DNA of 64,000 nt from Apostichopus japonicus. Lineage: Eukaryota > Echinodermata > Holothuroidea > Aspidochirotida > Stichopodidae. Location of the stretch: positions 11,873,501 to 11,937,500 of the forward strand of contig NC_092580.1 in NCBI RefSeq assembly GCF_037975245.1, given 5' to 3'. The position numbers and the translations under genes are program-made. The notes beneath the pieces are model-generated. The model was not told the origin of the DNA. It saw nothing but the letters and a program-made list of their open reading frames with translations, and ran no database searches. Positions 49,401-60,413 of this stretch are shown in pieces. How positions within the stretch are numbered: the first letter of the stretch is position 1; the number at the start of each line of letters is the position of its first letter.

Positions 49401-49656
49401 GAAAATGGACGGGACTGGAATTGTAATTGCTTGGATGACATTACCTCCAGCTCCAAAGGCAATAATGGAACTTTTAAGCTGTCGTTGCAAAAAGAACTGC
49501 TCTACAAATGTTTGCCAATGCAAAAAAAATTCACTCAACTGCACAGAAGCTTGCACATGCAAGACATGTACCAATAGGGGAGATGCTGCTTCTGCTGGTT
49601 ACAACGATGATGCTAATGATTATGGAGACAGTGATGAAGAAGAGATCTTAGAATAG
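43466..49656 (+). CDS. Academ-like transposase, about 1627 residues, intact
   Basis: Exon 1 is 43466-43736 and exon 2 is 45044-49656, joined by a GT-AG intron; the split codon is G|AA. An in-frame ATG at 43415 is an alternative start; 43466 is preferred because the Cys motif (MDECVCHS) begins there. Exon 1 carries Cys residues and YHRGCYQDF. Exon 2 opens with a second similar module (CIFHLVSTSKLC, then CYHRNCYSSYV, about 120-205), so two tandem zinc-binding units are likely. A conserved core (about 700-810) includes VVVVLDEAIYCKA, LRLGAFHTTC, IGKRFRDAGL and GKHYNRATR. A FEN/XPG-like block follows: HEEADTRM (about 1341), SPDTDVAVL (about 1366) and LLGLHAFTGCDSVSSFYGKG (about 1417). A Cys cluster starts at about 1570 (CRCKKNC, VCQCKK, CTCKTC). 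The tail is acidic. The unbroken 4.6-kb exon implies recent activity or ongoing selection. The catalytic assignment is inferred from motifs. Confidence 0.85.
43737..45043 (+). other. Intron of the transposase gene
   Basis: 1307 bp. Donor GAAG|GTGATT, acceptor TTTTTCAG, both in frame with the flanking exons. No secondary gene recognised. The donor is not strong, so regulated splicing is possible. Confidence 0.75.
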
Positions 49657-49677
49657 AATTTCAACTTAATGGTAGTC

Positions 49678-49823
49678 TGCACTGGCCCCAAATTATAGCA
49701 TGCTTAAATCGCTAGCAGTTTTGAAAAAATGACTTTCCTTGAGGTTTTTACTTTCCAACATGTTTTCAAACATTCTTATTCTAAATTCATATTTATATAT
49801 CTGGCATATTTGGGGCCAGTGCA
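49678..49823. repeat. 15-bp perfect inverted repeat just after the transposase stop
   Basis: TGCACTGGCCCCAAA (49678-49692) is the exact inverse of TTTGGGGCCAGTGCA (49809-49823). It lies 22 bp past the stop codon with a 116-bp loop. It could be a nested mini-element or an RNA structure near the 3' end of the transposase message. Confidence 0.8.
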
Positions 49824-50200
49824 GCATTCCTTTAAAAGAATAGTCCAGGTCAAAATCTCATTTTGATATGTTAAAGAGGAACATAATCTAATCATTCTAG
49901 TTGACATTTAACTCCTATGTACCTTTTTTGAGATATTGACAGTTGAAGTTGCCACCTTTCGTACCATGATTAAACTTGGAACAAACAGGTGAGCTGTCAT
50001 AGTTACACACTTAGTTACAAATAATGTTTTGTTTTTCTTTATTTTTCAGTCTATTGATTTCACCTTGGATTTGGTTACTAGTTTGTCTAAAGGGGATTTG
50101 AAGTTTATAAATTACCAATACCAATGGTACATTTATTTTATGGATCCATCCAATTGTGGAAAATTAAAAAATTAAAGGTACATTTTAAAGGAAAACAATT

Positions 50201-51353
50201 GTACAATAGGGTGTCTTGCTGATGTGCAAACATGTTGTCACTTATGGTGTTTCCTTATATGATAATAAGTTGTTCTGCTGATAAATCATGTTTTTGAAAG
50301 ATAGATTTCAAACTTAAGTATAATTTATCAATGCAATTTAACCATTTTTTTTGTAATAGCAGGATCAAAGTTTGTCAAGTTCCAAGCAATGGCACACTTG
50401 TTGTGACTGATTTAATTACCAAATCAACCTGTTTTTCTCCTCATTTTTGAAATATGCCCTGGATGCTGCTACAAACACATGCCTCAATTTGTATGTTATA
50501 TATGTGTTCTTTTTGTATGTACACCTTGACGTTTTCCAGAATGTGTATGGGGGGGGGGTGGCAGGGGTAGAAACAACAAATTGAAGTGATGAAATACAGA
50601 TCCAAAACGTTAATCATCATTAAATTGTTACCCAAGTTTCAATGCCTTTTTAAAAGTTGTATGTGGATGAATGGATGATAGGCTACTGTTGACCAAATTT
50701 TTATTTTTGATATCATAAAATCATTATATTTGACAATTCCAAGGGGGTTAACTTGTACAATAGGGTGTCTTGCTGATGTGCAAACATGTCACTTATGGTG
50801 TTTCCTTATATGATAATAAGTTGTTCTGCTGATAAATCATGTTTTGAAAGATAGATTTTAAACTTAAGTATAATTTATCAATGCATTTTACCCCTTTTTT
50901 GTAATAGCAGGATCAAGGTATGTCACATTCCTCAAGTTGAGACAACTTATGGGTAAAATTGATGATTTTTTATTTCAAGCAATGGCTCAAGATGTCCAAT
51001 AACACTTGTCATGACTGATTTAATTACCAAATGAACCTGTTTTTCTCCTCATGTTTGAAATATGCCCTTGATGCTGCTACAAACACATGCTTCAATTTGT
51101 TATAAATGTGTTCTTTTTGTATATGCACCTTGACGTTTTCCAGAAAGTGTATGTGTTTTTTTGGGGGGGGGGGGGGGTGGCAGGGGTAGAAACAAATTAG
51201 AGTGATGAAATACAGATCCAAAATGTTAATCGTCATTAAATTGTGACCCAAGTTTCAATGCCTTTTTTAAAATTTGTATGTGGATGATAGGCTACTGTTG
51301 ACGAATTTTTTGTATCTCATAAAATCAATATATTTAACAATTCCCAGGGGGTT
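50201..51353. repeat. Two-copy direct duplication in the transposon tail
   Basis: Unit 1 50201-50754, unit 2 50755-51353. Both begin GTACAATAGGGTGTCTTGCT and keep the same order throughout, with few substitutions. Unit 2 carries an extra roughly 45 bp near 50932-50978. The junction is a clean head-to-tail repeat. Confidence 0.88.
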
Positions 51354-51950
51354 CTGACCGGCTGACCCCCTTTGGATCTTCTGTTGCATGATGCATTTAT
51401 ATTTAAAAAGGAATGAGCTCAATAAGTGAACTATTGAGCCAATGTATTTAATTACTTAACATCACTCAGTATTCCCCTCACAGATTAAGTTAAACTTACA
51501 AGAAACTACATGAAAAACATTTTTGTACATAACATAGCACAAGTCCTTTTGGTGGCATCTGTTAATATGCAACACAGCTCATTTCTTAACAATTTTCCTT
51601 CTTTGCAAAACTATTTTGTTATATTTCATATCATGTAATATATTTCATTTCAGGTCAAGGCGGTGGATGAATGGTTTGTTTTTCCAAAAAAATAACTGCA
51701 CTTGTATTCAAAATATCAACAAATATTAATGTATTTCCAACAGTTAAGTATCCCTTGAGGTCATGACTTTGACCTTCGACCTTTTCACTTTATGTCCATG
51801 TTTTGGTCATTTGTATATTTCATTCGTATATTTCATTGTCTGCAGTTATCATTGACATTGCCTGAATTTTTATTTTTCAGCAAAAAATAAATAGCAGAAC
51901 TACTATATGGCGTTACAGTGTGTGAATTTTCCCCCTCAAAATCCTTCGAT

Positions 51951-52103
51951 TTCTCAAAGAGTAACTCGCTTTTCACTGGACAACAAGTGAAAATATATTG
52001 TTCAGGTGTTCCTCAACCATACCCAACCATCAAACCTTAGTGACTAAAGAATGCAACGGATGTCAATTTTTAAGCATATATTTGGGGTTCGGCCCACTGA
52101 CTA
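51951..52103 (-). repeat. Right terminal inverted repeat
   Basis: Inverse complement of the left TIR. The outer end reads TCGGCCCACTGACTA and is followed by TAG. Confidence 0.85.
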
Positions 52104-52106
52104 TAG

Positions 52107-53292
52107 GTGATATACTTTGCGATTTTGTTTTAAGACCATGTGGATAATGAACCTCTCTATAAGTGAACACTCAATCAATGAAATAGTTAGTTGATGAATT
52201 GGGAGAGGGAAAGGGAGGGCGAGGGGAGGGGAGGTGGAGGTGAGGCTAGAAAGGGTATACTTGGCAATGTTACCCATATATTTAAAAACAGTACAATGGT
52301 TGTACTTGATTATCATAACCAATACTGGCCATGACATATATGCAATGCTTGCGTGCCTTAAATTGATGGCTATTCTGCCAATAGGGTAGGCCGAATTTTT
52401 CTAACATGTGGAAAACAGTCAGTTCAAGATTTTGTCCAGTTTCATCTCTAAAACCTGCCCATGTTGTGAAATATTTATGGTTTCCAAAATGGGACTATAT
52501 AGCTAAAGAAGAGCATATAAAGTTGATAAATATCTGAGTATTGTGAGAAAACTAGCAGGGTCCGGTCCATTAAATGATCGTCCGGAACAGTGTTTCGTCG
52601 TTTGACTATCACAGGTTGTGACATTTATAGAGGTAAAAACACTAAAGAAAACAGATAAATTTACAATTATTTCAAGCTATGAAAAGGCTTCTCTATATTT
52701 TTATGTCATTGATTTCATGATAAGAGACATGAAAACTTAAAATTTGATCTAAAGTGTTAAAATTTTGATGTCAACATGGATAAATCCGACTCGGTTATTT
52801 TGATAGGAAAGGCAAATCTCTCGATATAAGTACGTTTACTCCACGGTGACAAACTAGGTTAAGTTGTGTACCAGAAAGTATAAAGCTGTTGTATTGGTAA
52901 ATAGGTTTTATCTTGATAGCAGATTACATGTGCCACGTGCAGGGTTTAAGAATGTCCCAAACAAGGGTTTTTGTGTTTTCCCAGAGAGCTGCAGTACATA
53001 TCCTTGAACTATTTCTTATAAGGGTACAGTGTTTTACCCTGAAGCCACATTACGTATGCATTCCATTATCGACACGAACTGACTGATCCCTCACGCTACA
53101 CGCCCTTTGTCTGGTATTGCATTGTAGTGAATAATCACACAATTATCACGATTTACATTTTTGCACCAAATGTTTGGCCCTGTTGACAACAGACAACAAG
53201 CAAATTACAAAAAAATACAGAGAGTAACGTTGCATGTCCCGTGTCTGTCAACAACACAATGGCCGGTTCAAATAAATTTACTTCGCTCCTCG
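52107..53292. other. Gene-free flank right of the transposon
   Basis: GA-rich tract at 52200-52245. No exon recognised. Confidence 0.4.
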
Positions 53293-53432
53293 CTTACCTG
53301 TCTCCTCACAACCTTAGCACCTCATCCTACCGTGTCTAGTATGCCCTGGTAATCTTTTAACACTGTGCACCCTCAACGACCGGTTCCTCCGGTTGTTGCC
53401 CTTCCTTCTCATTCTACCATCCAAAGTGTCTA
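53293..53432 (-). repeat. Exon-like structured repeat, copy A
   Basis: On the minus strand this 140-bp segment starts CACTTTGGATGGTAGAATGA and ends GAGGAGACAG|GTAAGC, a consensus splice donor. A 10-bp stem with a 5-nt loop lies at 53374-53398. A second copy is at 54488-54630. There is no open frame across it, so a spliced leader exon or non-coding RNA exon is more likely than a coding one. Not recognised. Confidence 0.45.
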
Positions 53433-53908
53433 CACATGCTTACATCAAAATGAACTCATCAGACATAAAGTCAGGACGGTCGCAGATTTGACTACCAGCG
53501 AAGTAGATAATAACTCAAACGGATCTGACAAAGGTTTCTTTTGAACTGGCTCGCTCTGCCACAGAGACGTTATTTGACAGAGAGACAGAGAGATATAGAC
53601 ATTTATGTGATGGTGCAATCGAAGTATAGTGAATGCGTACAATACTGTACATACAACTGTACATAACATACAGCCCGAAACTTTAGTACTTCTGAGGACT
53701 TCTAATCAAGGATATCTGTAATGTTGATCCAGACTGAATTTGGAGGGGTATTACTTATAAAGGGATGTTGGTAAATTGGTTTGACTTCAAATTGATGTGC
53801 TTACCTATTTGGACAAGTATTTTGAAATTATGCGTTCCATGTTTTATCTCATCTATCAAATGATTTTCATAAACAGGTCAATGTTGCCACTTACTCCTGC
53901 ACTTAATG

Positions 53909-54037
53909 GTCAAAAGTCACAAGTAATATAATGTACTCATAGACATGCACTTCATAGTCAAAAGTCACAGGTAATATAATGTACTCATAGACATGCACTT
54001 CATAGTCAAAAGTCACAGGTAATATAATGTACTCATA
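53909..54037. repeat. 48-bp tandem repeat, about 2.7 units
   Basis: Units start at 53909, 53957 and 54005 with GTCAAAAGTCACAGGTAATA. The last two are almost identical. A partial echo (AAGTAATATAATGTACTCA) occurs at 54070. Confidence 0.9.
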
Positions 54038-54487
54038 CATGTACAAACATATATACTCAATGATCATAGCAAGTAATATAATGTACTCACTCATAGCAAC
54101 TTTCCTTTACATTCTTCGGTGCATCAGCTAGATCACATCAACTTTTAAACACTGTTTCTTAAATAACGAAGATTATAAATAATTAAATATGGAAACATTG
54201 AGGAACGTTTTATTGATATTTGGATTCAGTCTAGGTTTTCTACTTTTAGGTAGAAATTTCCTATTTTGTCTACTCCATATCTGATGCAAACCAAAGCCTA
54301 TTCCATAAAACAAACCACAATCTCAAGAAAACCCTTCGGTCTAATTGGCAGTACTTACTGATCATGTATGGTTCTGAAAAATTATGAGTTTTCAAGGCAA
54401 ATTTGTTAGTTCTCTCAAAGTTGTTGGATGTGTTCCTTTAAGCTCTTTCAATTGAGGTAATGATAGATCAATTTCACTTCACAATTT

Positions 54488-54630
54488 ACTTACCTGTCTC
54501 CTCGCAACCTCAGCACTCTTCGTCTACCGTGCCTAGAGTATACTGGTAAACTTGTTGTCACTGTGCGCCCTCTATGACCGTATCCCGTCGGTCAATGACC
54601 CTCCCTTCTCATTCTACCACCCAAAGTGCT
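54488..54630 (-). repeat. Exon-like structured repeat, copy B
   Basis: Diverged paralogue of 53293-53432, ending on the minus strand in GCGAGGAGACAG|GTAAGT. The hairpin is at the same place but with different bases: TGACCG at 54575-54580 pairs CGGTCA at 54589-54594. Outer flanks (ACCACCCAAAGTG, TCCCTTCTCATTCTACCA) are conserved. Confidence 0.45.
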
Positions 54631-57600
54631 TAGATTGAGTTTTTCAACTGGGATTTTTATCGCTTCAAATCCTGTGGATCTCTTTCGATGTTCGCTGAGG
54701 AGTCAGATGTTTGGATCATCAATCATGTGCCGATATTTAAAGTATCCCTTTCAATCTAGAGGCTTTTTGGGCCGGTTATGGGCTCTGCTCTTTTCCCGTA
54801 GACTCTCATAAATTAAGAAGTCATACATCCGTTCGGACTTTATGTAATTTCTGTCTGCATTTGTTCCTTCCGGGATAAAAATGACAGCCATACAGAGTAG
54901 CTCAATTTAATCTGCAATACGTCCAATATACTCAACCGAGAGGCAACTGCATTTTGTCATTAATTTCAGTTTATCCATTCTACATATTTTGCCGCATTTG
55001 GTAAAATACCTTCATTTAGATGCCTTTTCGTATTCAAAATAATTCTCAAAGGGGGCCCATGGGGTTTTGTACTGTGGATAAAAAAAATCCACATTTTGCA
55101 AATTTATAATCTTGGCAAGAAATGTTATGTTTACTGTACATACATATTGGTGGCGATAGTGAGCTGTTATGTTGTACAGACATGTATAGAGACATTAATT
55201 AATTATTAGACATCCTTTGTTAGCCCACCATGCAGCTGCTAATTTGTCCTTGTAGGGATTACATATTTTCATTGTTTTATCAGGAAGTTAAGTTGTTAAA
55301 TGAAATGTGGATAATTTATGTGTAAATAAGATGATACAGTACAGTAGTACTATCACAGGCTACCAGCGATGCTTCTTCTATGCACACTGTAGCCTACCCA
55401 TTACGGTGCACTCCTGCAGACAGTTTATCTCACAGGTCCCTATATTTACACACCTGGGTGAAGGGAGGCTATGGATGTGTCTGCGCTTAAAAATCCTCAA
55501 TATTATTATTACTATTATTCTACCACACAGTGTCTACTTGTGTACTCTCCTGCATAGCAACAGTCAAGATCATTGTGTATAAATTGGTATAAACCATGCA
55601 TCATCCTGCATAGAGGCTGCATTGCTCCTTGGCTTCTGAAGCACTGCGCCTCACATGTACTTTCCTGATTAGTGTCATTTTGAATTTTTGTTTGTTTTTC
55701 CACCGGGTGCTCTTCCCCATGTTTTGCCCGTTTATTGCGCCTTTACATTTGTATATATATGCGCAAACTGCCCTCTCCCTCCCTCAATTTCCTTACAATT
55801 AATGTACAATGGACAAACATTCCTCCCAGTAGCTGAGGAGCCTAGATACAGTTGAGCTGACATCTTTGAGATTGTAAACAGGTAACAGAAAGGGGCTGAG
55901 TGAGTGAGCTAGAACTCTCCATAACTACACATCTGCCAAAAATAGCTTTTAGACAAGCACACTGTAAGTGCTTGGCATCCTAGTAATTTATCTATCCATA
56001 TCCTATAACACAACCATAGTAACAGCCTCTGCTGCACAGTATTTATAGCTGAGTTTACCATTTACATAAATATTACAAAGCTATAAAGCAAAACAGGAAG
56101 ATTTTTATCGCTATGATCATTATTCATAACAGTTCAAGTATATCTAGGGCAGCTTCCCTCCTGTCGAAAAACATGAAATTACAGATTGATAATGATATGC
56201 TTGGCGAATGTACAATCAGTGAGTACTGCTACTGTGCATACAGCGGTAGTAAAGCACGAGTTTGCTATATCATGTAAATTTATGATGGAGGAGATAAACT
56301 ATCTCTATATATACCAACAGCTCCTATAAAAAATGAATGGTTCATAGGTCTTGTTTATTAACAAAGCTGTCATGTTATTCATAAGTTACTACTGATCTTC
56401 TCTGTGGTATACGGTGGACACATTTTACGGAAATTATCAGTTTCGAGATATAAATACTGTACAGTGCATAATATATCATCAGAGATGATTCATTTTACTA
56501 CTGTAGCTGCTACTACACGAAATGATGAAAAGATAAATGATTTGCAAAGAATATTTATAGTTGTAGAAGCCATCATCCCCTACATTCTAAAAACCTCTCG
56601 GTGCAACAACACTATGTATAATTCGGGACCTATTTTAGAATACCCCTTTGTAGAAACTCATTTATTTATATATATATAGGGAGCTGCCCTATTATCCAAT
56701 TTGTAGTATTAGAGCCTTTATTGTTATAACATTTCTTTTCTTTCAAAATTTGTTTATATTTGATGTCTTTGTACAATTTTTTTTTTTTTTTTTACTAACT
56801 ATGACAGTACTTCCTTAATTTTTTTTATTTTTAGTTTCCTTTCTCATTTCAAATTTCTTAAATAAACTGAAATTGCAAAACAAATGAAACTAAATATCAT
56901 ATACACTGAAGAGATTCAAAGAGATTCATGTTATTGAGACGATGGGTCAGGTATAGGTTTGTTTATGAATATAGAATAACAAACTTTGTTTACGTGCCTT
57001 TGTTTTTAATTCATTCTTCTTGAGGAGTTGTTTATGTATGCGTGAGGCTTGCAATTTGTCTCCTAAAGTTCAAGTTAGGACACTTTAAGCATGATGTTAA
57101 TTTCTGATAATTAAACTCATAAAACATGTTTTCGTAGCTGACACCAAGATAAATTTGATGACCTAGAGATGATTAAATCATAAATAATCTGTCAATAGTG
57201 AGCATTTCGTCTGGAATACCACCGCAGTTTATTACCTTCTGCTCCAGGTGGGAAACTTTGCGAATCTGTTTTTACATGCATATTAAACAGATCTCAGTAA
57301 ATTTCTTGACCTAATTGTTGGGATGTTGAGGTGTCGAACAGGAACGGCTAAATGTAGCAGTTTAAGGTTTCGTGTAGCGGTTTCAGTGTCCACCACACAA
57401 CCCATTTCCACTCCTGGTTAAAAAAACATTATAAGGAAGTGTGCTAATATGGACATATGTAAAGTTACTGATGTGCAGTGTTGTTTACATGCACAGAGTC
57501 TTCTGTGGGTTTGGTTTCTCTGGTTTGCAAATTGGGGATATGTGGTTTCATGCTTTTTTTTTCTCCAATGGTCTTAAAACAACTTTGCTCTTCACATGGC
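54631..57600. other. Gene-free stretch
   Basis: A poly-T run is at about 56779-56793. No exon or RNA gene recognised. Confidence 0.4.
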
Positions 57601-58462
57601 TCCATGGCAGTGGTGATTAATGGTGTACTGCACTTTCAAGGTATTTGAGAAATTGATCAGATCCAATGGGGACATTAAGTGGTGGTCCTGCGAGAAGGAA
57701 TTGTGCAACCATTACACACACATGTATGCAATTCTTTGAAGGTTCATTGAAAATGGAAGGCTTGATAAACGCCAGTGTTTTACCCAGGATCATCGCATGG
57801 AGTTGTAATGGGAAGAAGAGGGAGCCGACACTAGACAAAGAATATATAAAAAAAAACTTTTCACCCAAACAAAGTTGGTATATTAATATCATTTCATTTA
57901 GTTGAGGAATACCAGGGATTTATTTAACCGATGGACTCCCAGGGAAGACTTTTATCGACAGATCTCTCTGCTCTATAGAATAAACGATCTTCAGCTGACA
58001 AACAGCTCTCAAGTCTAATAGGGCACAAGTATCAAGCAAACAAACAAGTAAACAAGATCTACAAACAGTACTCAGGATTGGTGAATATATACACCAATGG
58101 GGTGAGGTGGACAGGGATGGAGTTTGGACAAGTTGAGGAATATTTTGGTAAACAACTGTTGTTTGCCACTTTGTGCACTTTAAGCTGCATATTAGCATTG
58201 AATTATGACCATGCATGTTGTGGGAATATGACGTCACATAAAAGTTATTAAAAGGAAAAATTGATGTATTTCTGAAAACATTGTGTGTAATACTTTCTGA
58301 GTGGGAGGTACCTAAAGTTGCAATGATGATAGCAGACATAAACTTCAAAAGGTTTTCAAATGAAATTATTTTCTTGGGACACAATTTTCTTATACTTTGG
58401 ACTGAAAGCTCACAAAACTCTAAATGAAATGTTATGATAGCCTTCCAAATTCATATATACTA
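57601..58462. other. Gene-free stretch with a long but unconvincing minus-strand frame
   Basis: A 154-codon frame on the minus strand at 57920-58384 shows no conserved motif and has low-complexity stretches. I see no splice or promoter support. Confidence 0.35.
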
Positions 58463-58540
58463 ACATACATACACACACTCACACACACATGCACGCACGC
58501 ACGCATACCCACATACATACCTAATACACATACACATAAG
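58463..58540. repeat. CA/ACGC microsatellite
   Basis: ACATACATACACACAC-type tract with a GCACGCACGCACGC core. A related CA/TATG tract is at 58697-58765. Confidence 0.85.
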
Positions 58541-58696
58541 TGTGTATTACATTCAGACTGAGGGCCCCATTTTCCATTGTTCAAATCCAGGTACCCTAAA
58601 GTTAACAATAACCCAAACATTAAAAATATCTTTACAAATTGCATCTGTGGAGTTGAAATTCCTTTGTTCAAGTCCTCAGTCTAAGTGCAAACAAGT

Positions 58697-58765
58697 GCAT
58701 ACATATACACATACGTACACGCATACACACACACAATACATACAGAATATGTGTATGTATGTATA
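58697..58765. repeat. CA/TG microsatellite, partly self-complementary
   Basis: CATACACACACACAATACAT runs into ATGTGTATGTATGTATATGT, giving an imperfect inverted repeat. Confidence 0.7.
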
Positions 58766-58962
58766 TGTGTACTGTCTGCAACTTTTTTACCGACACCACA
58801 CTTTGCAGATTTGTGAGTTACTTTAGTTTCTATTCTTAGATACAGTCTAAGATATTAACCTGTAGATGAGTGTGTTCCTTACAGGGAAGAGTATAAGAAA
58901 TTATTGTTTTTACAGCCGTCTCTTGAGTTGCATCACTTCATTTTCTTCTTTTTTACACTTTA

Positions 58963-58990
58963 TCCTGCCTTATCCTGCCTTATCCTGCCT
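58963..58990. repeat. 10-bp tandem repeat TATCCTGCCT, about three copies
   Basis: Three consecutive copies just before a short AT-rich tract. Confidence 0.85.
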
Positions 58991-60215
58991 GCGTATATAT
59001 TGCTATAGTATTGTTCCGAAAGTTAATTAAAGTCGGGGGAAACGAGCACAAGATTTCCTCGGGGATGCTTTTACATAGAAACTTAAACATCATGACCCAG
59101 TTGAAGGATATGATCATTTGAAATAGAACTTCAGGGGAAACTTTTTTTTTTTTTGGATAAGTTTTGAACAGTTTCAGAGAGCTAGGTTGTTGACGAAAAA
59201 GATGTACTCAAGTAGTGGTTCAAGATATTGGATGTTACTTGTATTACATGTCATACTGGATACTTGAAGGAACTTTGAATAGGTCAGCAAAGAACCTCCA
59301 GGGTCCTTCAGGACGGGAATATTTCTTCGTTCAAAGACAGAAGGTACGTAAAGCCAAGAGTGGGTGCTTAAAGTATCGTTGATAGATTTAGACCGAAGCA
59401 AGTAAACGAACAGCGGCAAAAAACCAAACTTTCAGCGAAGGACAGAAGTTGACGACGAGGGAAAGACGAAGAGGAAAGGTTTGTATTAGATTTCAAGACT
59501 TGAAGCAATACAAGTCACTGCGCTGTGAGTCAAGAACTTTAGAGCTTGCAATGGCGCATTTGAATAATTTGTTTTTTCGTCCCTTGGGGGGGTATCATTA
59601 TGACAGATGAAGTGACAATTGGTGTGCATGTGTGTGTACAGTATGTATGTGACACCTGCTAAACTTGATAAACCTCAACAAAAGTACAGCTTGGTTTATC
59701 TTCAAACAAAGTAATTCGTGGGGCGTGCCTTGCTTTGTGAGCATAGTACTCTGTTGAAATTGGTGGAGGTCAAAGGTCATTTGGGTCAACATATCTATAA
59801 GACGAGTCTGAAAGCCATGCAAACATGACATTCCACAAAAGTATTAAGTTTGGATAAACTTTCTATACTTTAACACATAGGTGCACCTTCAGTGTGATTA
59901 CAAGTACAGCATGGATTAATGTTATAATTACTTGATATGTACATAGGTAGACACTCGTGCAAGATCAAGCCGTCGTTCCAGCGAATATCGAAACTCAATT
60001 GAAAGTTGCGTGTGCAAAAAAATACTCTCATATGATACTTGGCAATTGAGGAATAGCTAATAAGAGCTCCCTGGATTCTGCATGGTGTCATTCTATTGGT
60101 AGATGGAGAGAGACCTAGCTAACTGTACATACTCTCCTAGCTGCAAGCAGACACCTCTTGATCAACCCTTATTCTGTACCTCCACCACTCTCGACCCTCA
60201 CTCTCGACCCTCCGC
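58991..60215. other. Gene-free stretch with a lone satellite fragment
   Basis: About 59760-59880 contains GGAGGTCAAAGGTCATTTGG and other boxes of the 143-bp satellite at 22.8-23.4 kb, as a single diverged unit. Two donor-like sites (CAGAAG|GTACGT at about 59342; GGAAAG|GTTTGT at about 59477) have no supported exon. Confidence 0.4.
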
Positions 60216-60413
60216 CTCCCACCCTTCCTCCTCCCACCCTTCCTCCTCCCACCCTTCCTCCTCCCACCCTTCCTCCTCCCACCCTTCCTCCTCCCACCCT
60301 TCCTCCTCCCACCCTTCCTCCTCCCACCCTTCCTCCTCCCACCCTTCCTCCTCCCACCCTTCCTCCTCCCACCCTTCCTCCTCCCACCCTTCCTCCTCCC
60401 ACCCTTCCTCCTC
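60216..60413. repeat. 15-bp minisatellite CTCCCACCCTTCCTC, about 13 units
   Basis: Nearly perfect 15-mers, pyrimidine on the plus strand. Because 15 is a multiple of three and the unit has no stop codons, several frames stay open on both strands and give spurious SHPSS-, PPPTL- and GGRRK-repeat proteins. Confidence 0.97.

Larger units (their letters stand above)
49657..51950 (+). other. Transposon 3' non-coding tail
   Basis: No reading frame of note. It holds a hairpin pair, a 0.55-0.6 kb direct duplication, and AATAAA at 51886-51891 as a late poly(A) candidate. Confidence 0.6.
43118..52103 (+). mobile_element. Complete 9-kb Academ-like DNA transposon
   Basis: Both ends carry about 150-bp inverted repeats starting TAGTCAGTGGGCCGA. 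They share further boxes in the same order: TAGTCACTAAGGTTTGA (with one change), CTTGTTGTCCAG, and CGAGTTACT followed by GAGAAA. TAG at 43115-43117 and 52104-52106 flanks the ends and could be a 3-bp target duplication. Inside is one intact two-exon gene (43466-49656) and a 2.3-kb non-coding tail. TIRs, a 3-bp duplication, and a very large protein with XPG-like nuclease motifs and a cysteine cluster match what is known of the Academ superfamily. That assignment is by architecture, not by a search. Confidence 0.8.

Noticed and set aside
57920-58384. 154-codon minus-strand frame
   Set aside because: No conserved motif, low-complexity composition, and no splice or promoter context. Such a length is not rare in 64 kb of AT-rich DNA.
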